The notes under the pieces were generated by a model, which was not told the DNA's origin, did no database searches, and worked only from the letters and a program-made list of their open reading frames with translations. A DNA stretch of 64,000 nt from Marinobacterium aestuarii (GTDB lineage Bacteria > Pseudomonadota > Gammaproteobacteria > Pseudomonadales > Balneatricaceae), in assembly GCF_001651805.1 (NCBI RefSeq), contig NZ_CP015839.1:2542001-2606000 (forward strand). Reading direction: 5' to 3'. Shown in pieces: positions 44,802-54,621 of this stretch; within the stretch, counting starts at the first letter, position 1, and each line of letters opens with the position of its first letter. The position numbers and the translations under genes were made by a program.

Positions 44802-45437
44802 ATGTCAGATATCTATACAGGACAGGCGGGAGCCGGAATTAGCTCCAGTCTGGTACCGATGGTGGTCGAGCAGACTGCGCGCGGAGAAAGGGCCTACGAT
44901 ATCTACTCGCGGCTGCTGAAGGAACGCGTGATTTTCATGGTCGGCCAGGTCGAAGACCACATGGCTAACCTGATTGTTGCCCAGCTACTGTTCCTTGAAG
45001 CAGAAAACCCGGAAAAGGATATTCACCTTTACATCAACTCGCCCGGTGGCTCGGTGACTGCGGGTCTGGCGATCTACGATACCATGCGCTTCATCAAGCC
45101 GGATGTCAGCACCATGTGTATCGGTCAGGCGGCGAGCATGGGTGCATTCCTGCTGGCCGGCGGCGCCAAAGGCAAGCGTTTTGCGCTGCCTAACTCCCGC
45201 GTGATGATTCACCAGCCGCTGGGCGGCTATCAGGGTCAGGCGACCGACATTGAGATTCACACCCGTGAAATTCTGTCGATCCGCCAGAAACTGAACGAAA
45301 TTCTGGCGCACCACACCGGCCAGGATCTGGAAACACTTGCACGTGATACCGATCGTGACAACTTCATGGATCCCCATGCGGCCAAGGCATACGGCCTCAT
45401 TGATGAAGTACTGGATCGCCGCGTAATCGAAGGCTGA
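44802..45437 (+). CDS. clpP: ATP-dependent Clp protease proteolytic subunit
   Basis: Product of 211 residues. The catalytic triad is Ser in [11 protein letters not shown], His in MIHQPLGG and Asp in DTDRDNFMD. The N-terminal 15 residues before [10 protein letters not shown] would be removed by self-processing as in E. coli. It forms the tetradecameric chamber fed by ClpX and ClpA. It stands between tig and clpX, the usual gammaproteobacterial order. Confidence 0.97.
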   Translation: MSDIYTGQAGAGISSSLVPMVVEQTARGERAYDIYSRLLKERVIFMVGQVEDHMANLIVAQLLFLEAENPEKDIHLYINSPGGSVTAGLAIYDTMRFIKPDVSTMCIGQAASMGAFLLAGGAKGKRFALPNSRVMIHQPLGGYQGQATDIEIHTREILSIRQKLNEILAHHTGQDLETLARDTDRDNFMDPHAAKAYGLIDEVLDRRVIEG

Positions 45438-45460
45438 TCACGTAAGAACCGTATTATAAT

Positions 45461-45494
45461 TGGCATGCCGGGTTGAAATTGCCCGGCGATGCCA
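45461..45494 (+). promoter_or_regulatory. inverted repeat between clpP and clpX
   Basis: TGGCATGCCGGG and CCCGGCGATGCCA pair across TTGAAATT with few mismatches. There is no T-run; TATAAT is at 45455-45460, so it may be an attenuator or processing site near a clpX promoter. Confidence 0.45.
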
Positions 45495-45536
45495 TTATCA
45501 ATAAGGCTTACGCGATCGCACTGTTGAGGTAGTCGA

Positions 45537-46820
45537 ATGTCCGACGAGATTAAAGGTAAAGGCGGAGAAGGCAGCAAGCTGTTCTGTTCGTTCTGTGGCA
45601 AAAGCCAGGACGAAGTGCGCAAGCTCATTGCCGGCCCTTCCGTATTTATCTGCGATGAATGTGTCGATCTGTGCAACGACATCATTCGAGAAGAGATCCA
45701 GGAAATCGAGAGTCAGGAGCAGAGCGATCGCCTGCCGATTCCCGCTGAGATCAAGAAGACGCTGGATGAGTATGTTATCGGTCAGGAGCAGGCCAAGAAG
45801 GTTCTGTCCGTTGCCGTGTACAACCATTACAAGCGTTTGCGCTTCAAGGAGCGTCGCGAGCAGGGTGTGGAGCTTGGCAAGAGCAACATTCTTCTGATCG
45901 GCCCCACGGGTAGCGGTAAAACGCTGCTGGCCCAGACGCTCGCGCGCATGCTTAACGTCCCCTTCACCATCGCCGATGCCACCACGCTGACTGAGGCGGG
46001 CTACGTCGGAGAAGACGTCGAAAACATCATCCAGAAGCTGCTGCAGAAATGCGACTACGACGTCGAAAAGGCGCAGCTGGGTATTGTGTATATCGATGAA
46101 ATCGACAAAATTTCACGCAAGTCTGACAACCCGTCCATTACCCGCGATGTGTCGGGTGAGGGCGTACAGCAGGCGCTGCTGAAACTGATCGAAGGTACAG
46201 TTGCATCGGTTCCGCCCCAGGGTGGTCGCAAGCATCCGCAGCAGGAATTCCTGCAGGTTGATACCTCCAACATCCTGTTTATCTGTGGCGGCGCCTTTGC
46301 CGGCATGGAGCAGATCATCCGCGCCCGTTCTGAAAAGAGCTCGATTGGCTTTAGTGCCAGCGTGAAGGGTAAGGAAGATGGCAAGTCCATGAGCAAGATT
46401 CTGGCCGGTGTCGAGGCAGAGGATCTGGTGAAATTTGGTCTGATTCCCGAGTTTGTCGGACGTCTGCCCATGATTGCCGTGCTGGCTGAGCTGGATGAAG
46501 AAGCGCTGATTACCATTCTCACCGAACCCAAGAACAGCCTGACCAAGCAGTACGCGGCGCTGTTCGAAATGGAAGGTGCAGAGGTCGATTTCCGCAAGGA
46601 AGCACTGCGCGCCGTTGCCCGCAAGGCACTGGACCGTCGCACTGGCGCCCGTGGTCTGCGCTCCATTCTTGAAGCGGTATTGCTGGAGACCATGTACCAG
46701 CTGCCGTCGATGGAAAATGTCACCAAGGTCGTGATTGACGAAGGTGTCATCGAGGGCGAGTCCGAGCCGCTGCTGATCTACGAAACACCGGAGAAGGCCA
46801 AGGCTGCCTCCGAAGACTGA
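45537..46820 (+). CDS. clpX: ATP-dependent Clp protease ATPase subunit ClpX
   Basis: Product of 427 residues. The N-terminal zinc domain has Cys4 ([10 protein letters not shown] and [10 protein letters not shown]). The AAA+ core has Walker [13 protein letters not shown], Walker [11 protein letters not shown], the RKH-like ERRE segment, and the IGF loop (SIGFSASV) that docks to ClpP. It unfolds ssrA-tagged and other substrates. In related genomes lon follows at once; here it does not. Confidence 0.97.
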   Translation: MSDEIKGKGGEGSKLFCSFCGKSQDEVRKLIAGPSVFICDECVDLCNDIIREEIQEIESQEQSDRLPIPAEIKKTLDEYVIGQEQAKKVLSVAVYNHYKRLRFKERREQGVELGKSNILLIGPTGSGKTLLAQTLARMLNVPFTIADATTLTEAGYVGEDVENIIQKLLQKCDYDVEKAQLGIVYIDEIDKISRKSDNPSITRDVSGEGVQQALLKLIEGTVASVPPQGGRKHPQQEFLQVDTSNILFICGGAFAGMEQIIRARSEKSSIGFSASVKGKEDGKSMSKILAGVEAEDLVKFGLIPEFVGRLPMIAVLAELDEEALITILTEPKNSLTKQYAALFEMEGAEVDFRKEALRAVARKALDRRTGARGLRSILEAVLLETMYQLPSMENVTKVVIDEGVIEGESEPLLIYETPEKAKAASED

Positions 46821-46833
46821 TCATCAGAGCTAA

Positions 46834-46995
46834 CAGCCTGTCGGACTTAACACTGATCTACTGCGGAAAAGCCGAATTTGATTATTTTGTGTACTCTTTC
46901 TTGTTAAATAGAACCACTATTTGCCTCAAAAGAGCTCAAAATCATAACTCAAATCGCTCTTTCCCTCGCTACGACCGGTTAAGCCCGACAGGCTG
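46834..46995 (+). repeat. MITE-like inverted-repeat element downstream of clpX
   Basis: 162 bases. The 17-base ends CAGCCTGTCGGACTTAA and TTAAGCCCGACAGGCTG match at 16 of 17 when one is reversed. Inside are CTGATCTACTGCGGAAAA, the 19-base GTTAAATAGAACCACTATT core (46903-46921) and CTCAAAAGAGCTCAAAA. It carries no gene. Confidence 0.75.
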
Positions 46996-47011
46996 CCAGG
47001 CTCTGTCATAC

Positions 47012-47037
47012 AAAAGGACGCTACGGCGTCCTTTTTT
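47012..47037 (+). terminator. terminator downstream of clpX and the repeat element
   Basis: GGACGC pairs with GCGTCC around TACG, flanked by an A-run before and TTTTTT after, so it can serve both strands. Confidence 0.8.
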
Positions 47038-47095
47038 CGTTCTGGTTTTTTGTTTTCTTAAAGGGAGGGGCGAGGCGAAAGCGGGCAGTACTGAT

Positions 47096-48055
47096 TCAGT
47101 CTGCTGGCGGCGTTCTGGGCGCTAGAGACTGATGATCCCAGTCATCCGGCATCACGAAGCCACGGCCTGTTTCACCCCAGCAGGGCGAGCCTTGCAGGAC
47201 AAGGCGAGACAGCTGGGCCACCAGGGTAGGCCCTGGGTGTTGCAGCAGGTGCGTACGCAGGCCATCCCAGTCCATCACGCTTGAGTCTGCGCGCCTGGCA
47301 GGGGCCAGCCAGCCAAGTTTAGGTAAAACGGCATAGCGATGCTCTGCACCGCTGCGCAGACGCTCCAGCTCGCCGATGGGTAACCACCAGCCACGCAGGT
47401 GTTCAGCGCTGATATCAGCGTGCAACAAGCTGCTCACCGCATGTCCTCCGGCCCGGTAAAACAGATAGCCTGGCATCAGCAGCTGAGGCTGTGGAGACTC
47501 AATGCCCAGTCGATCCAGCGCGGCTTTGCCTGTCGGATGGGCGGCGAGGGCAAGCTGATGCTGCTGCAGGCGCTGCCACTTGATATCCAGTCGGTCTCGC
47601 CGACCGGGGCCGACAAAGTCGCTGAGCGCGCTGCCATCCCCGCAACAGAGGTAGAACTTCACCGCCGTTTCAAGATGAAACCACTGGCCTGCACTGCGAT
47701 AGAGAAAATCGAACTCACCGGCGGTAATGCCGCCCTGCACGCACTGTAGATTGCGGTGTACTGGCTCTGGTGCCAGGGCATCGTTGAGCAAGGTTGCAAC
47801 AAGGTCTTCATAATACAGGCCCAGACGGCGGCGCGAGGAAGTACCAGGCAGTGCTGTCAAAGACTCTGGGGCTGTTAGCAGGCTGTAGAGCGAAGGCGCC
47901 GCCGAGCGCATCAGGGAGGGCGCCGAGCGGGCCCACAGATAATCGCGACGCTGGTCACAGGCTTCGCTTAATAACTGTATTTGCAGCCTTTGTTGCGTGT
48001 TGCTTATCGCTGGCAGGTTCACAAGAAGAATAAACTCACTTAAAGTAGCTCCCAT
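47096..48055 (-). CDS. DUF1853 family protein
   Basis: Product of 319 residues. GLYYEDLVATLLND and the pair GEFDFLYR ... HLETAVKFYL (Asp, then Glu-x-x-x-Lys) match DUF1853. This arrangement is compatible with a degenerate PD-(D/E)xK nuclease fold, although activity has not been shown for the family as far as I know. It lies alone, convergent with clpX across the MITE-like element, in the place where lon is expected. Confidence 0.75.
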   Translation of the reverse strand: MGATLSEFILLVNLPAISNTQQRLQIQLLSEACDQRRDYLWARSAPSLMRSAAPSLYSLLTAPESLTALPGTSSRRRLGLYYEDLVATLLNDALAPEPVHRNLQCVQGGITAGEFDFLYRSAGQWFHLETAVKFYLCCGDGSALSDFVGPGRRDRLDIKWQRLQQHQLALAAHPTGKAALDRLGIESPQPQLLMPGYLFYRAGGHAVSSLLHADISAEHLRGWWLPIGELERLRSGAEHRYAVLPKLGWLAPARRADSSVMDWDGLRTHLLQHPGPTLVAQLSRLVLQGSPCWGETGRGFVMPDDWDHQSLAPRTPPAD

Positions 48056-48109
48056 TCATGCTTCGCAATTCTCATTCTGCGCCGTAATGCGCTGCAAAAG
48101 GTCCGCACC

Positions 48110-48427
48110 ATGACGTTTGTACAGAAACGCTCCGACAAAACCATGCCGATCAGTGCGCGGGATCGCCGTCCGATGGTGTCCGATACCGACATCAACTACA
48201 TCCTGGTCAGCGGTGCCCAGCTATCCCTGAGCAAGCTCAAGCGTGGCAAAAGCTTCGATACACGACTGTACCATTTCGCTGAGATCGGTGTTTTCCTAGA
48301 AGTGTCCCTGTCCCGCGGCGCGGGCATCAGCGACGACACCCGCGAGCAGCTGCAGCAGCTTCATAAGGAAGCGGTTCATCTGCATATGGCTGCCAACAAG
48401 GCTGCGCATGCCAGCACCGCCGACTGA
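48110..48427 (+). CDS. conserved hypothetical protein
   Basis: Product of 105 residues, no signal peptide or membrane segment. Predicted mostly helical, with a basic [14 protein letters not shown] start, a [17 protein letters not shown] middle and a His-rich C-terminal helix ([19 protein letters not shown]). I do not recognise the family. Its 3' end overlaps uvrC by 20 bases, so it is probably expressed and coupled with uvrC. Confidence 0.6.
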   Translation: MTFVQKRSDKTMPISARDRRPMVSDTDINYILVSGAQLSLSKLKRGKSFDTRLYHFAEIGVFLEVSLSRGAGISDDTREQLQQLHKEAVHLHMAANKAAHASTAD

Positions 48428-50318
48428 GCCCGCTGTGCAGCAGGTCCCGGAAGTTGTTGAGTCAGCCCCCGTCGCTGGTGACGACCAGGCAAAGCCGGCC
48501 GGCTTTGATGCCAAGGCTTTTCTGGCGCGCCTGACGTCCAGGCCCGGCGTTTATCAGATGTATGCCCTCAATGGCGACATTCTCTATGTCGGCAAGGCAA
48601 AGAACCTGAAAAAAAGGGTTAGCAGCTACTTTCGCAGCAAGGGCCTGGCGCCCAAGACTGCCGCCCTGGTTGCGCGTATCCAGCATGTAGAGGTGACGGT
48701 CACCAACAGTGAAACCGAAGCCCTGCTGCTGGAACAAAACCTGATCAAGGAGCAGCGCCCGCCCTACAATATTCTGCTGCGGGACGATAAATCCTACCCC
48801 TATATCTTCATATCCGATCAGGATGAATATCCCGCGGTTCGCTTTCACCGCGGTGCAAGGCGCGCCAAGGGCAGTTACTTCGGGCCCTTTCCCAGCGGTA
48901 CGGCGGTGCGTGAAAGCCTGAACTTGCTGCAGAAGCTGTTTCGCATCCGTCCCTGTGAAGACAGCTTCTTTCGCAACCGCAGTCGTCCCTGTCTGCAGTA
49001 CCAGATTCAGCGCTGCAGCGGTCCCTGCGTTGGGCTGATCAGTGAAGCGGACTACGCTGACGACCTGCGTCATGCCAGCATGTTTCTTGAGGGCAAGAGC
49101 AATGCGGTGATGCAGGAACTCGCCAGTCAGATGGAAGCGGCGGCGGCAGCTCTGAATTTCGAGCAGGCGGTGCTGCTGCGTGATCAGCTCGGCAATCTGC
49201 AGCAGGTACAGGAACAGCAATACGTCAGCGGCTTCGAGGGCCAGGCCGATGTTATTGGTTGCGCGCTCCAACCCGGCGGCGTTGGCATCCATATGCTCTA
49301 TGTCCGCGGCGGCCGCATTATCGGCAGCAAGATGTTTCACCCACGGATATCGATTGAGGATACCGAAGCCGATGTGCTGTCGGCCTTCGTGGCGCAGTGG
49401 TATCTGGGCGCCAGCCGTGAAATTCCCGATCAGGTCATCTTGCCACTGGCGCTGACGGACCACGAGGCCCTGCAGGAGGCGCTGACCCAGCGTCGTGGCC
49501 GCAAGGTCGTGCTGCAGCACAGCGTGCGCGGTGACAAGGCAGGCTGGCAGAGGCTGGCCCAGACCAATGCCGAGCAGCAACTGAGTAGCCATCTGGCGAG
49601 CAAGCAAAACATGTACAACCGCTTCCTTGCGCTGCAGGAGGCGCTCAAGCTGGACGGCATTCCACAGCGGCTCGAGTGCTTCGATATCAGCCACAGCTCC
49701 GGCGAGGCGACGGTGGCCTCCTGCGTGGTGTTTGACCACAATGGTCCGCTTAAAACAGACTATCGCCACTTCAATATCAGCGACATTACCCCCGGCGACG
49801 ACTACGCCGCCATGCATCAGGCCCTTTTGCGGCGCTATACACGCCTGAAAAAAGGTGAGGGCAAGTTGCCGGATATTTTGCTGATTGACGGTGGCAAGGG
49901 GCAGGTCGGCCAGGCCCGCGCCGTACTCGAAGAACTGCAGATCACCGAAGTGCTGATTGTCGGTGTCGCCAAGGGGCCGAGCCGCAGGGCAGGGCTCGAA
50001 ACCCTGGTGTTGGCTGAAAGCGGTGAAGAAATCACCCTGTCAGGCGATGCCCTGGCGCTGCACCTCATTCAGCATATACGGGATGAGGCGCACCGATTTG
50101 CCATTACAGGGCACCGCGCCAGACGCGGCAAGGCGCGCAAAACCTCGCGCCTGGAGACTATTGACGGCATAGGCCCGAAACGGCGACGCGAATTGCTGCG
50201 TCATTTCGGGGGATTGCAGGAGATAGAGCGGGCGAGTATTGAAGAAATTGCAAAAGTCTCTACCATAAGCCGCAAACTCGCGGAAGATATCTATTTCGCA
50301 CTTCATCCAGATCCATGA
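48408..50318 (+). CDS. uvrC: UvrABC system protein C
   Basis: Product of 636 residues. The GIY-YIG nuclease domain starts [23 protein letters not shown] (near residue 45), and the Cys-rich [13 protein letters not shown], UvrB-binding UVR region ([23 protein letters not shown]), RNase-H-like second nuclease ([30 protein letters not shown]) and C-terminal helix-hairpin-helix ([18 protein letters not shown]) are in order. It makes both incisions in nucleotide excision repair. About 30 Pro/Val-rich residues precede the core; the real start may be further inside. Confidence 0.96.
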   Translation: MPAPPTEPAVQQVPEVVESAPVAGDDQAKPAGFDAKAFLARLTSRPGVYQMYALNGDILYVGKAKNLKKRVSSYFRSKGLAPKTAALVARIQHVEVTVTNSETEALLLEQNLIKEQRPPYNILLRDDKSYPYIFISDQDEYPAVRFHRGARRAKGSYFGPFPSGTAVRESLNLLQKLFRIRPCEDSFFRNRSRPCLQYQIQRCSGPCVGLISEADYADDLRHASMFLEGKSNAVMQELASQMEAAAAALNFEQAVLLRDQLGNLQQVQEQQYVSGFEGQADVIGCALQPGGVGIHMLYVRGGRIIGSKMFHPRISIEDTEADVLSAFVAQWYLGASREIPDQVILPLALTDHEALQEALTQRRGRKVVLQHSVRGDKAGWQRLAQTNAEQQLSSHLASKQNMYNRFLALQEALKLDGIPQRLECFDISHSSGEATVASCVVFDHNGPLKTDYRHFNISDITPGDDYAAMHQALLRRYTRLKKGEGKLPDILLIDGGKGQVGQARAVLEELQITEVLIVGVAKGPSRRAGLETLVLAESGEEITLSGDALALHLIQHIRDEAHRFAITGHRARRGKARKTSRLETIDGIGPKRRRELLRHFGGLQEIERASIEEIAKVSTISRKLAEDIYFALHPDP

Positions 50319-50342
50319 CTCCCCGGAGAGCCACTGGCAGGT

Positions 50343-50903
50343 ATGCTGTTTTCCATGAAAATTCCAAACATTTTGACCCTGCTGCGGATCCTGCTGATAC
50401 CGGTATTCGTGTTCTTTTATTATCTGCCTCAGGCCTGGGCGCCTATGACTGCCGCTGCAATTTTTGGTGTCGCTGCCCTGACCGACTGGTTTGACGGTTA
50501 TCTTGCCCGCAAGCTGGATCAGTCGTCTCCCTTTGGTGCCTTTCTGGATCCTGTGGCCGACAAGCTGATGGTGGCTGTGGCGCTGGTTGTGCTGGTCGAG
50601 ACCTTTAGCGAGGTCTGGATCACCATCCCCGCGGCGGTGATCATCGGGCGTGAAATCGTTATTTCCGCGCTGCGGGAATGGATGGCGGAACTGGGCGAGC
50701 GCGCCAGTGTTTCTGTGTCTGGCCTTGGCAAGGTCAAAACCACGCTGCAGATGGTCTCCATCCTGCTGCTGGTTGCCTTTACGCCTTACACCAGCTTCTC
50801 CTGGATTGGCGTGGCGGCACTTTATGGTGCCAGTCTGCTTACTTTCTGGTCAATGGTGCTCTACCTGAAGGCTGCCTGGCCCCTGCTGGGCGAAGATCTG
50901 TAA
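50343..50903 (+). CDS. pgsA: CDP-diacylglycerol--glycerol-3-phosphate phosphatidyltransferase
   Basis: Product of 186 residues. The CDP-alcohol phosphotransferase motif DWFDGYLARKLDQSSPFGAFLDPVADK (D-x2-DG-x2-AR...G-x3-D-x3-D, residues about 42-68) is complete. Four or five membrane helices. It makes phosphatidylglycerol phosphate. It follows uvrC by 24 bases; the pair and the tRNAs after it are the usual uvrC-pgsA-tRNA-Gly arrangement. ATG 50343 has CAGG upstream; 50355 is the alternative. Confidence 0.95.
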   Translation: MLFSMKIPNILTLLRILLIPVFVFFYYLPQAWAPMTAAAIFGVAALTDWFDGYLARKLDQSSPFGAFLDPVADKLMVAVALVVLVETFSEVWITIPAAVIIGREIVISALREWMAELGERASVSVSGLGKVKTTLQMVSILLLVAFTPYTSFSWIGVAALYGASLLTFWSMVLYLKAAWPLLGEDL

Positions 50904-50941
50904 GTGTTTAATCTTTAAGAACAATATTTTATGTTTCGGTG

Positions 50942-50969
50942 TTGACACAAGAACGCAGGTCTCTATAAT
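50942..50969 (+). promoter_or_regulatory. sigma-70 promoter of the tRNA-Gly/Cys/Leu operon
   Basis: TTGACA (50942-50947), 16-base spacer, TATAAT (50964-50969), 21 bases before tRNA-Gly. Both boxes are perfect consensus. Confidence 0.85.
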
Positions 50970-50989
50970 ACGCACCACTTACAGAGCAG

Positions 50990-51065
<76 letters not shown>

Positions 51066-51120
51066 ATCTTTACATTCTGATCCCTTCAGATGTCAAAGAG
51101 CCCTGTAAGACGCTATCCGA

Positions 51121-51194
51121 GGCTGGATGGCAGAGTGGTCATGCAGCGGACTGCAACTCCGTGTACGCCGGTTCGATTCCGACTCCAGCCTCCA
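51121..51194 (+). tRNA. tRNA-Cys (GCA), copy 1
   Basis: Acceptor GGCTGGA / TCCAGCC; anticodon GCA in CTGCAAC; CCA encoded. Confidence 0.96.
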
Positions 51195-51200
51195 TTTTTC

Positions 51201-51287
51201 GCCCGGGTGGTGAAATTGGTAGACACAAGGGACTTAAAATCCCTCGCCTGAAAGGGCGTACCGGTTCGATTCCGGTCCCGGGCACCA
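51201..51287 (+). tRNA. tRNA-Leu (TAA)
   Basis: Class II with long variable arm; anticodon TAA in ACTTAAAAT; acceptor GCCCGGG / CCCGGGC; CCA encoded. Confidence 0.96.
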
Positions 51288-51743
51288 GTATCCATGCACC
51301 CTTCAGCGTTAGTGCTTAGCAACCAAACTTCAGCTTCATTTTATACCGCTATCTTTCACCACGTCTGCATCTTCGCGCGGCAAAAGATACATTCCCGTTA
51401 TTCATCCGATCTTTTCGATTCGCAGTTAATTCGATTCCAGACATTCCTCAGCGCATTGCCGCCGATCTTTCGTTAGGCCCCTGAACAATTTTTTATTCAG
51501 CCTCATCCCGTGCACCCCATATCTGGTCGATCTCGACTACTATGCATCTGTTCATAATGTATAAATAGTCGCAATTTGGCTACAATGTCACTTTGCACAT
51601 GATGCCTACACGCCGAGGAATCGGCCATCAACGCCTCGACACCGTTGCGGGAAGTGGCACCTGCAGCCTGAATAAGTAACAACAGGTTACGCATTTGGCT
51701 GCGCACACAGGGAGTTGCACAACCCCACGCCGAGGTTTTTGGC
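51288..51743. other. gene-free stretch downstream of tRNA-Leu
   Basis: No gene, repeat or clear terminator is visible in 456 bases. Base composition drops towards AT in 51300-51600. Nothing beyond this can be supported. Confidence 0.4.
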
Positions 51744-52166
51744 ATGATGCAACCACTTTCTCCTGCGTTAGCGCGCACAACCCCGCGCATCGCTTTACAT
51801 GCAGCAGCACGCAACACACCTTCCACGCCCTCCGATATCATTGGCCGCAAAAAAACCAATACCAGCCCCTGTGCCGGTGCTCTGCTGTTCCATTGTGCAT
51901 GGCTCAGCTGTGCGCTTGTCGCAGGCTGCAGTTCAACACCGATCGTGGCGCAGCGGGATGAAGTTTTTGTACATATCCGCCTAGTTGACGCTATCGATGA
52001 GCGCCCCGATGCGCTGGGTCTCGCCAATTGCAATAACGGTGTCTGCTATATCCAGATACTGCGCGATCGCTATCCGGACTGCATCACCCATGAGGTCCGC
52101 CACGGATTTGAAGCCAATTGGCATGAGCATCGCGAAACTACGGATTACTGCCTGGTGCAGCGCTAA
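51744..52166 (+). CDS. small lipoprotein with an HExxH-like motif
   Basis: Product of 140 residues. A late lipobox (WLSCALVAGCSS, Cys near residue 62) follows a long basic N-terminus, so the true start may be nearer the hydrophobic core. The mature part has CNNGVCYIQI and the motif ITHEVRHGFEANWHEH: HEVRH fits HExxH, as in zinc peptidases, but with a very small domain. Its stop lies next to the convergent alkA stop. Role unknown. Confidence 0.5.
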   Translation: MMQPLSPALARTTPRIALHAAARNTPSTPSDIIGRKKTNTSPCAGALLFHCAWLSCALVAGCSSTPIVAQRDEVFVHIRLVDAIDERPDALGLANCNNGVCYIQILRDRYPDCITHEVRHGFEANWHEHRETTDYCLVQR

Positions 52167-53116
52167 CGGCCTGCCAGGTCCGTGGCGACTCTGGCATCGA
52201 GGGCCCAAAGATGGGCGGCCACCAGCGCTCGCCAGGGGCTAAAGTCCGCCAGCCAGTCCTGCGTCTGCCTTTCTGTAGGCTTGTCAGCCATCGCCAGCAG
52301 CGCCTGCAGGCTACGCCGCACCGCCACGTCGCCATGCAGCGATCCATCTGGCCAGCCAAAGCCGCGCATCAGCGCATAATTTACGGTCCAGGGGCCTATA
52401 CCCTTGATCTGCAGCAACTGCGCGCCCAGTTGCTCGGCATTGCAGCCTTTGGCATCCAGTTGCAGCAGGCCCGACTCAAGCGCCTCGCACAGCGCCCTGA
52501 ATGTGCGCACCTTGGCCGCAGATAGTCCTGCAGCACCCAGGCCTGCATCACTCAGGTTACTTGTTTGCCGGGCATCGGGGTAGCACCAGAGACCACTTGA
52601 GTGCTGCTGGCCCGCCGCCTGTATCAGTCGACGTCGGATACTGACGGCCGCCTGTACGCTGATTTGCTGCCCGATAATAGCCCAGCTCAGAGCTTCAAAC
52701 GGGCTTGCCGCCAGGGGTATGCGCAAGCCTGGCACGCTGCGGATTAGCGCGCCAAGCTGGCAATGCCCACGATACTGCTGCTCAAATTCTTCCACTGGCT
52801 GCGTCAGGCCCAGCATCAGCCGTGCCCTGTGCTCAAGCAGGGTTGTGGATAGCGGTGACTCGGAAACGGCAGGATTGCCACCGCCGTCAATATCGAGTTG
52901 CACTTCGGCGGCTTTGTCTTTGAATCGAATATGCAGACAGGCGGCGGAGTTTTCCCAGCGTAACCCCTTGGTCAGGCTATCTGAGGTCACGCGTTCAGCC
53001 ACGTCCTGTGAGTCACGTCGATGAAACGCCAGAAAATCTGCCAGGCGATAGTTCGCCGGCAGTTCAATGCGACAGTGCAGGAGTGTGCCGGCAACAGCGG
53101 GGAAGGGGGAAGGCAT
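52163..53116 (-). CDS. alkA: DNA-3-methyladenine glycosylase II (AlkA-like)
   Basis: Product of 317 residues. The helix-hairpin-helix-GPD core is LLQIKGIGPWTVNYALM with catalytic Asp in GDVAVRR, and the N-terminal AlkA_N domain is present. It excises alkylated bases. ATG 53116 overlaps the ada stop by one base (TGATG on the minus strand), so alkA and ada are one translationally coupled operon for alkylation repair. Confidence 0.92.
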   Translation of the reverse strand: MPSPFPAVAGTLLHCRIELPANYRLADFLAFHRRDSQDVAERVTSDSLTKGLRWENSAACLHIRFKDKAAEVQLDIDGGGNPAVSESPLSTTLLEHRARLMLGLTQPVEEFEQQYRGHCQLGALIRSVPGLRIPLAASPFEALSWAIIGQQISVQAAVSIRRRLIQAAGQQHSSGLWCYPDARQTSNLSDAGLGAAGLSAAKVRTFRALCEALESGLLQLDAKGCNAEQLGAQLLQIKGIGPWTVNYALMRGFGWPDGSLHGDVAVRRSLQALLAMADKPTERQTQDWLADFSPWRALVAAHLWALDARVATDLAGR

Positions 53117-54186
53117 CAAGTGTCACGCTCGCGGTCCAGCAATGCACGCTTGCGCTCGATGCCCCAGCGATAGCCGGAGAGGCCCCCATCACTGCGCACC
53201 ACCCGATGACAGGGAATCGCGACCGCTATGGCGTTGGCGGCACAGGCGCCGGCAACCGCACGCACGGCACGGGGTGAACCTATGCGTTGGGCCAATTGCG
53301 CATAGCTCAGCGTTTCGCCCGGTGGTATATCGCGCAGCGCCAGCCAGACACGTTGCTGGAAAACGGTGCCGCGAATATCCAGTGGCAGATCCATACCCCG
53401 GACGGGGTTGTCTACAAAAGCCGCCACAAGCCCGACAAGTTGCATATATCCAGAATCACCCGGCACCAGCTGAGCCCTGGCAAAACGACGCTGCAGGTCC
53501 TGCAGCAGGGCATTGGGGTCGTCCCCCAGCAAAATGGCGCAGATGCCAAGTTCGCTCTGGGCCACCAGAATGGCGCCCAGGGAGCAATCACCCACGGCGA
53601 ATTGAATGCGGGCGTCGTCGCCGCCGGCGCGATAACGGCTGGGTGTCATACCGAGTACCTGAGTGGATTCTTCGTAAAACCGACCGCTGGAGCCGTAGCC
53701 GGCAGTATTGAAGGCGTCGGTGATGGTTGTGCTCTGATCAAGTGCTGCACGCAGACGCCGGGCCTGGTGCGCCTTGGCATACTGGCGTGGTGTAAGGCCG
53801 GTAAATTGTTTGAACAGGCGGTGCAGATGATGGCTGCTAAGGCCCGCACAGGCAGCCAGCTCTTCCAGGGTCGGCAGCTGTGGTGCGGTTTCGATCATGC
53901 GACAGAGTGTGGCTATGGTATTGCGCTGGCGTTCCTGTGCTGAGGCCTGATCTGGATGGCAGCGTTTGCAGGGTCTGAAGCCTGCGCGCTCTGCCGCGCT
54001 GGAGTCCGCATGAAAGCGGACATTTTCAGGTCGGGCGGTACGGGACGGGCAGCTCGGTCGACAGTAGATGCCGGTGGTGATGACGCCGTAGACAAAAAGA
54101 CCGTCGGCGCTGGCATCGCGGTTCAATACCGAGTGCCAGCGCGGATCTGCACAGGTTGTCTCTGCTTGCTGCTCTGGGCTCGTCAC
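53116..54186 (-). CDS. ada: Ada: bifunctional transcriptional activator / O6-alkylguanine-DNA methyltransferase
   Basis: Product of 356 residues. The N-terminal zinc/phosphotriester domain has Cys4 (YCRPSCPSR and CKRCHPD). An AraC-type helix-turn-helix follows (ASSHHLHRLFKQFTGLTPRQYA region, near residue 120), and the C-terminal methyltransferase has the active-site AIPCHRVV and the N-x-I-A motif. Methylation of the N-terminal cysteine would switch on the ada-alkA operon, as in E. coli. Confidence 0.95.
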   Translation of the reverse strand: MTSPEQQAETTCADPRWHSVLNRDASADGLFVYGVITTGIYCRPSCPSRTARPENVRFHADSSAAERAGFRPCKRCHPDQASAQERQRNTIATLCRMIETAPQLPTLEELAACAGLSSHHLHRLFKQFTGLTPRQYAKAHQARRLRAALDQSTTITDAFNTAGYGSSGRFYEESTQVLGMTPSRYRAGGDDARIQFAVGDCSLGAILVAQSELGICAILLGDDPNALLQDLQRRFARAQLVPGDSGYMQLVGLVAAFVDNPVRGMDLPLDIRGTVFQQRVWLALRDIPPGETLSYAQLAQRIGSPRAVRAVAGACAANAIAVAIPCHRVVRSDGGLSGYRWGIERKRALLDRERDT

Positions 54187-54391
54187 GCTGTCATTCCCGT
54201 CTTAGTCGCCAGATTATTCTCAACTGCCACTGTAGCGGCGTGAGGCGCAGAGGTCACTCCGACTCTTGCTGCTGTATTCAAGACAGCGCGGGCAGGCCAA
54301 AGAGAAAGGGCAAGACCGAATGAACCTTAGCGGTATTTTTCGGCCGCGCTGTTGACCCCGAAATGCATTGCTGTATTATGCAGCGCCTTGA

Positions 54392-54465
54392 GGCTGGATG
54401 GCAGAGTGGTCATGCAGCGGACTGCAACTCCGTGTACGCCGGTTCGATTCCGACTCCAGCCTCCA
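54392..54465 (+). tRNA. tRNA-Cys (GCA), copy 2
   Basis: Base-for-base identical to the tRNA-Cys at 51121-51194, with a short matching GAG before it and the CCA encoded. Confidence 0.96.
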
Positions 54466-54596
54466 TTATTCCCGCTTTCCACTCCCTCTTTTTGTCATCT
54501 CCCGGCGACGGTGTCGCTGCTTTAGGTTATCCTGCTGTTTTCATTGGCTCTATTGCGCGGCCAGGGTGCGCCGACTGCGATTGATACGCCTGAATT

Positions 54597-54610
54597 ACAA
54601 TACGTATTGT
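54597..54610 (+). promoter_or_regulatory. perfect 14-base palindrome upstream of the KfrA-like gene
   Basis: ACAATACGTATTGT, 11 bases before ATG 54622. Its symmetry and place make it a good candidate autorepressor site. Confidence 0.6.
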
Positions 54611-54621
54611 GTATTAATAAT

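Noticed and set aside
48462-49817. Minus-strand frame of 451 codons
   Set aside because: It is antisense to uvrC.
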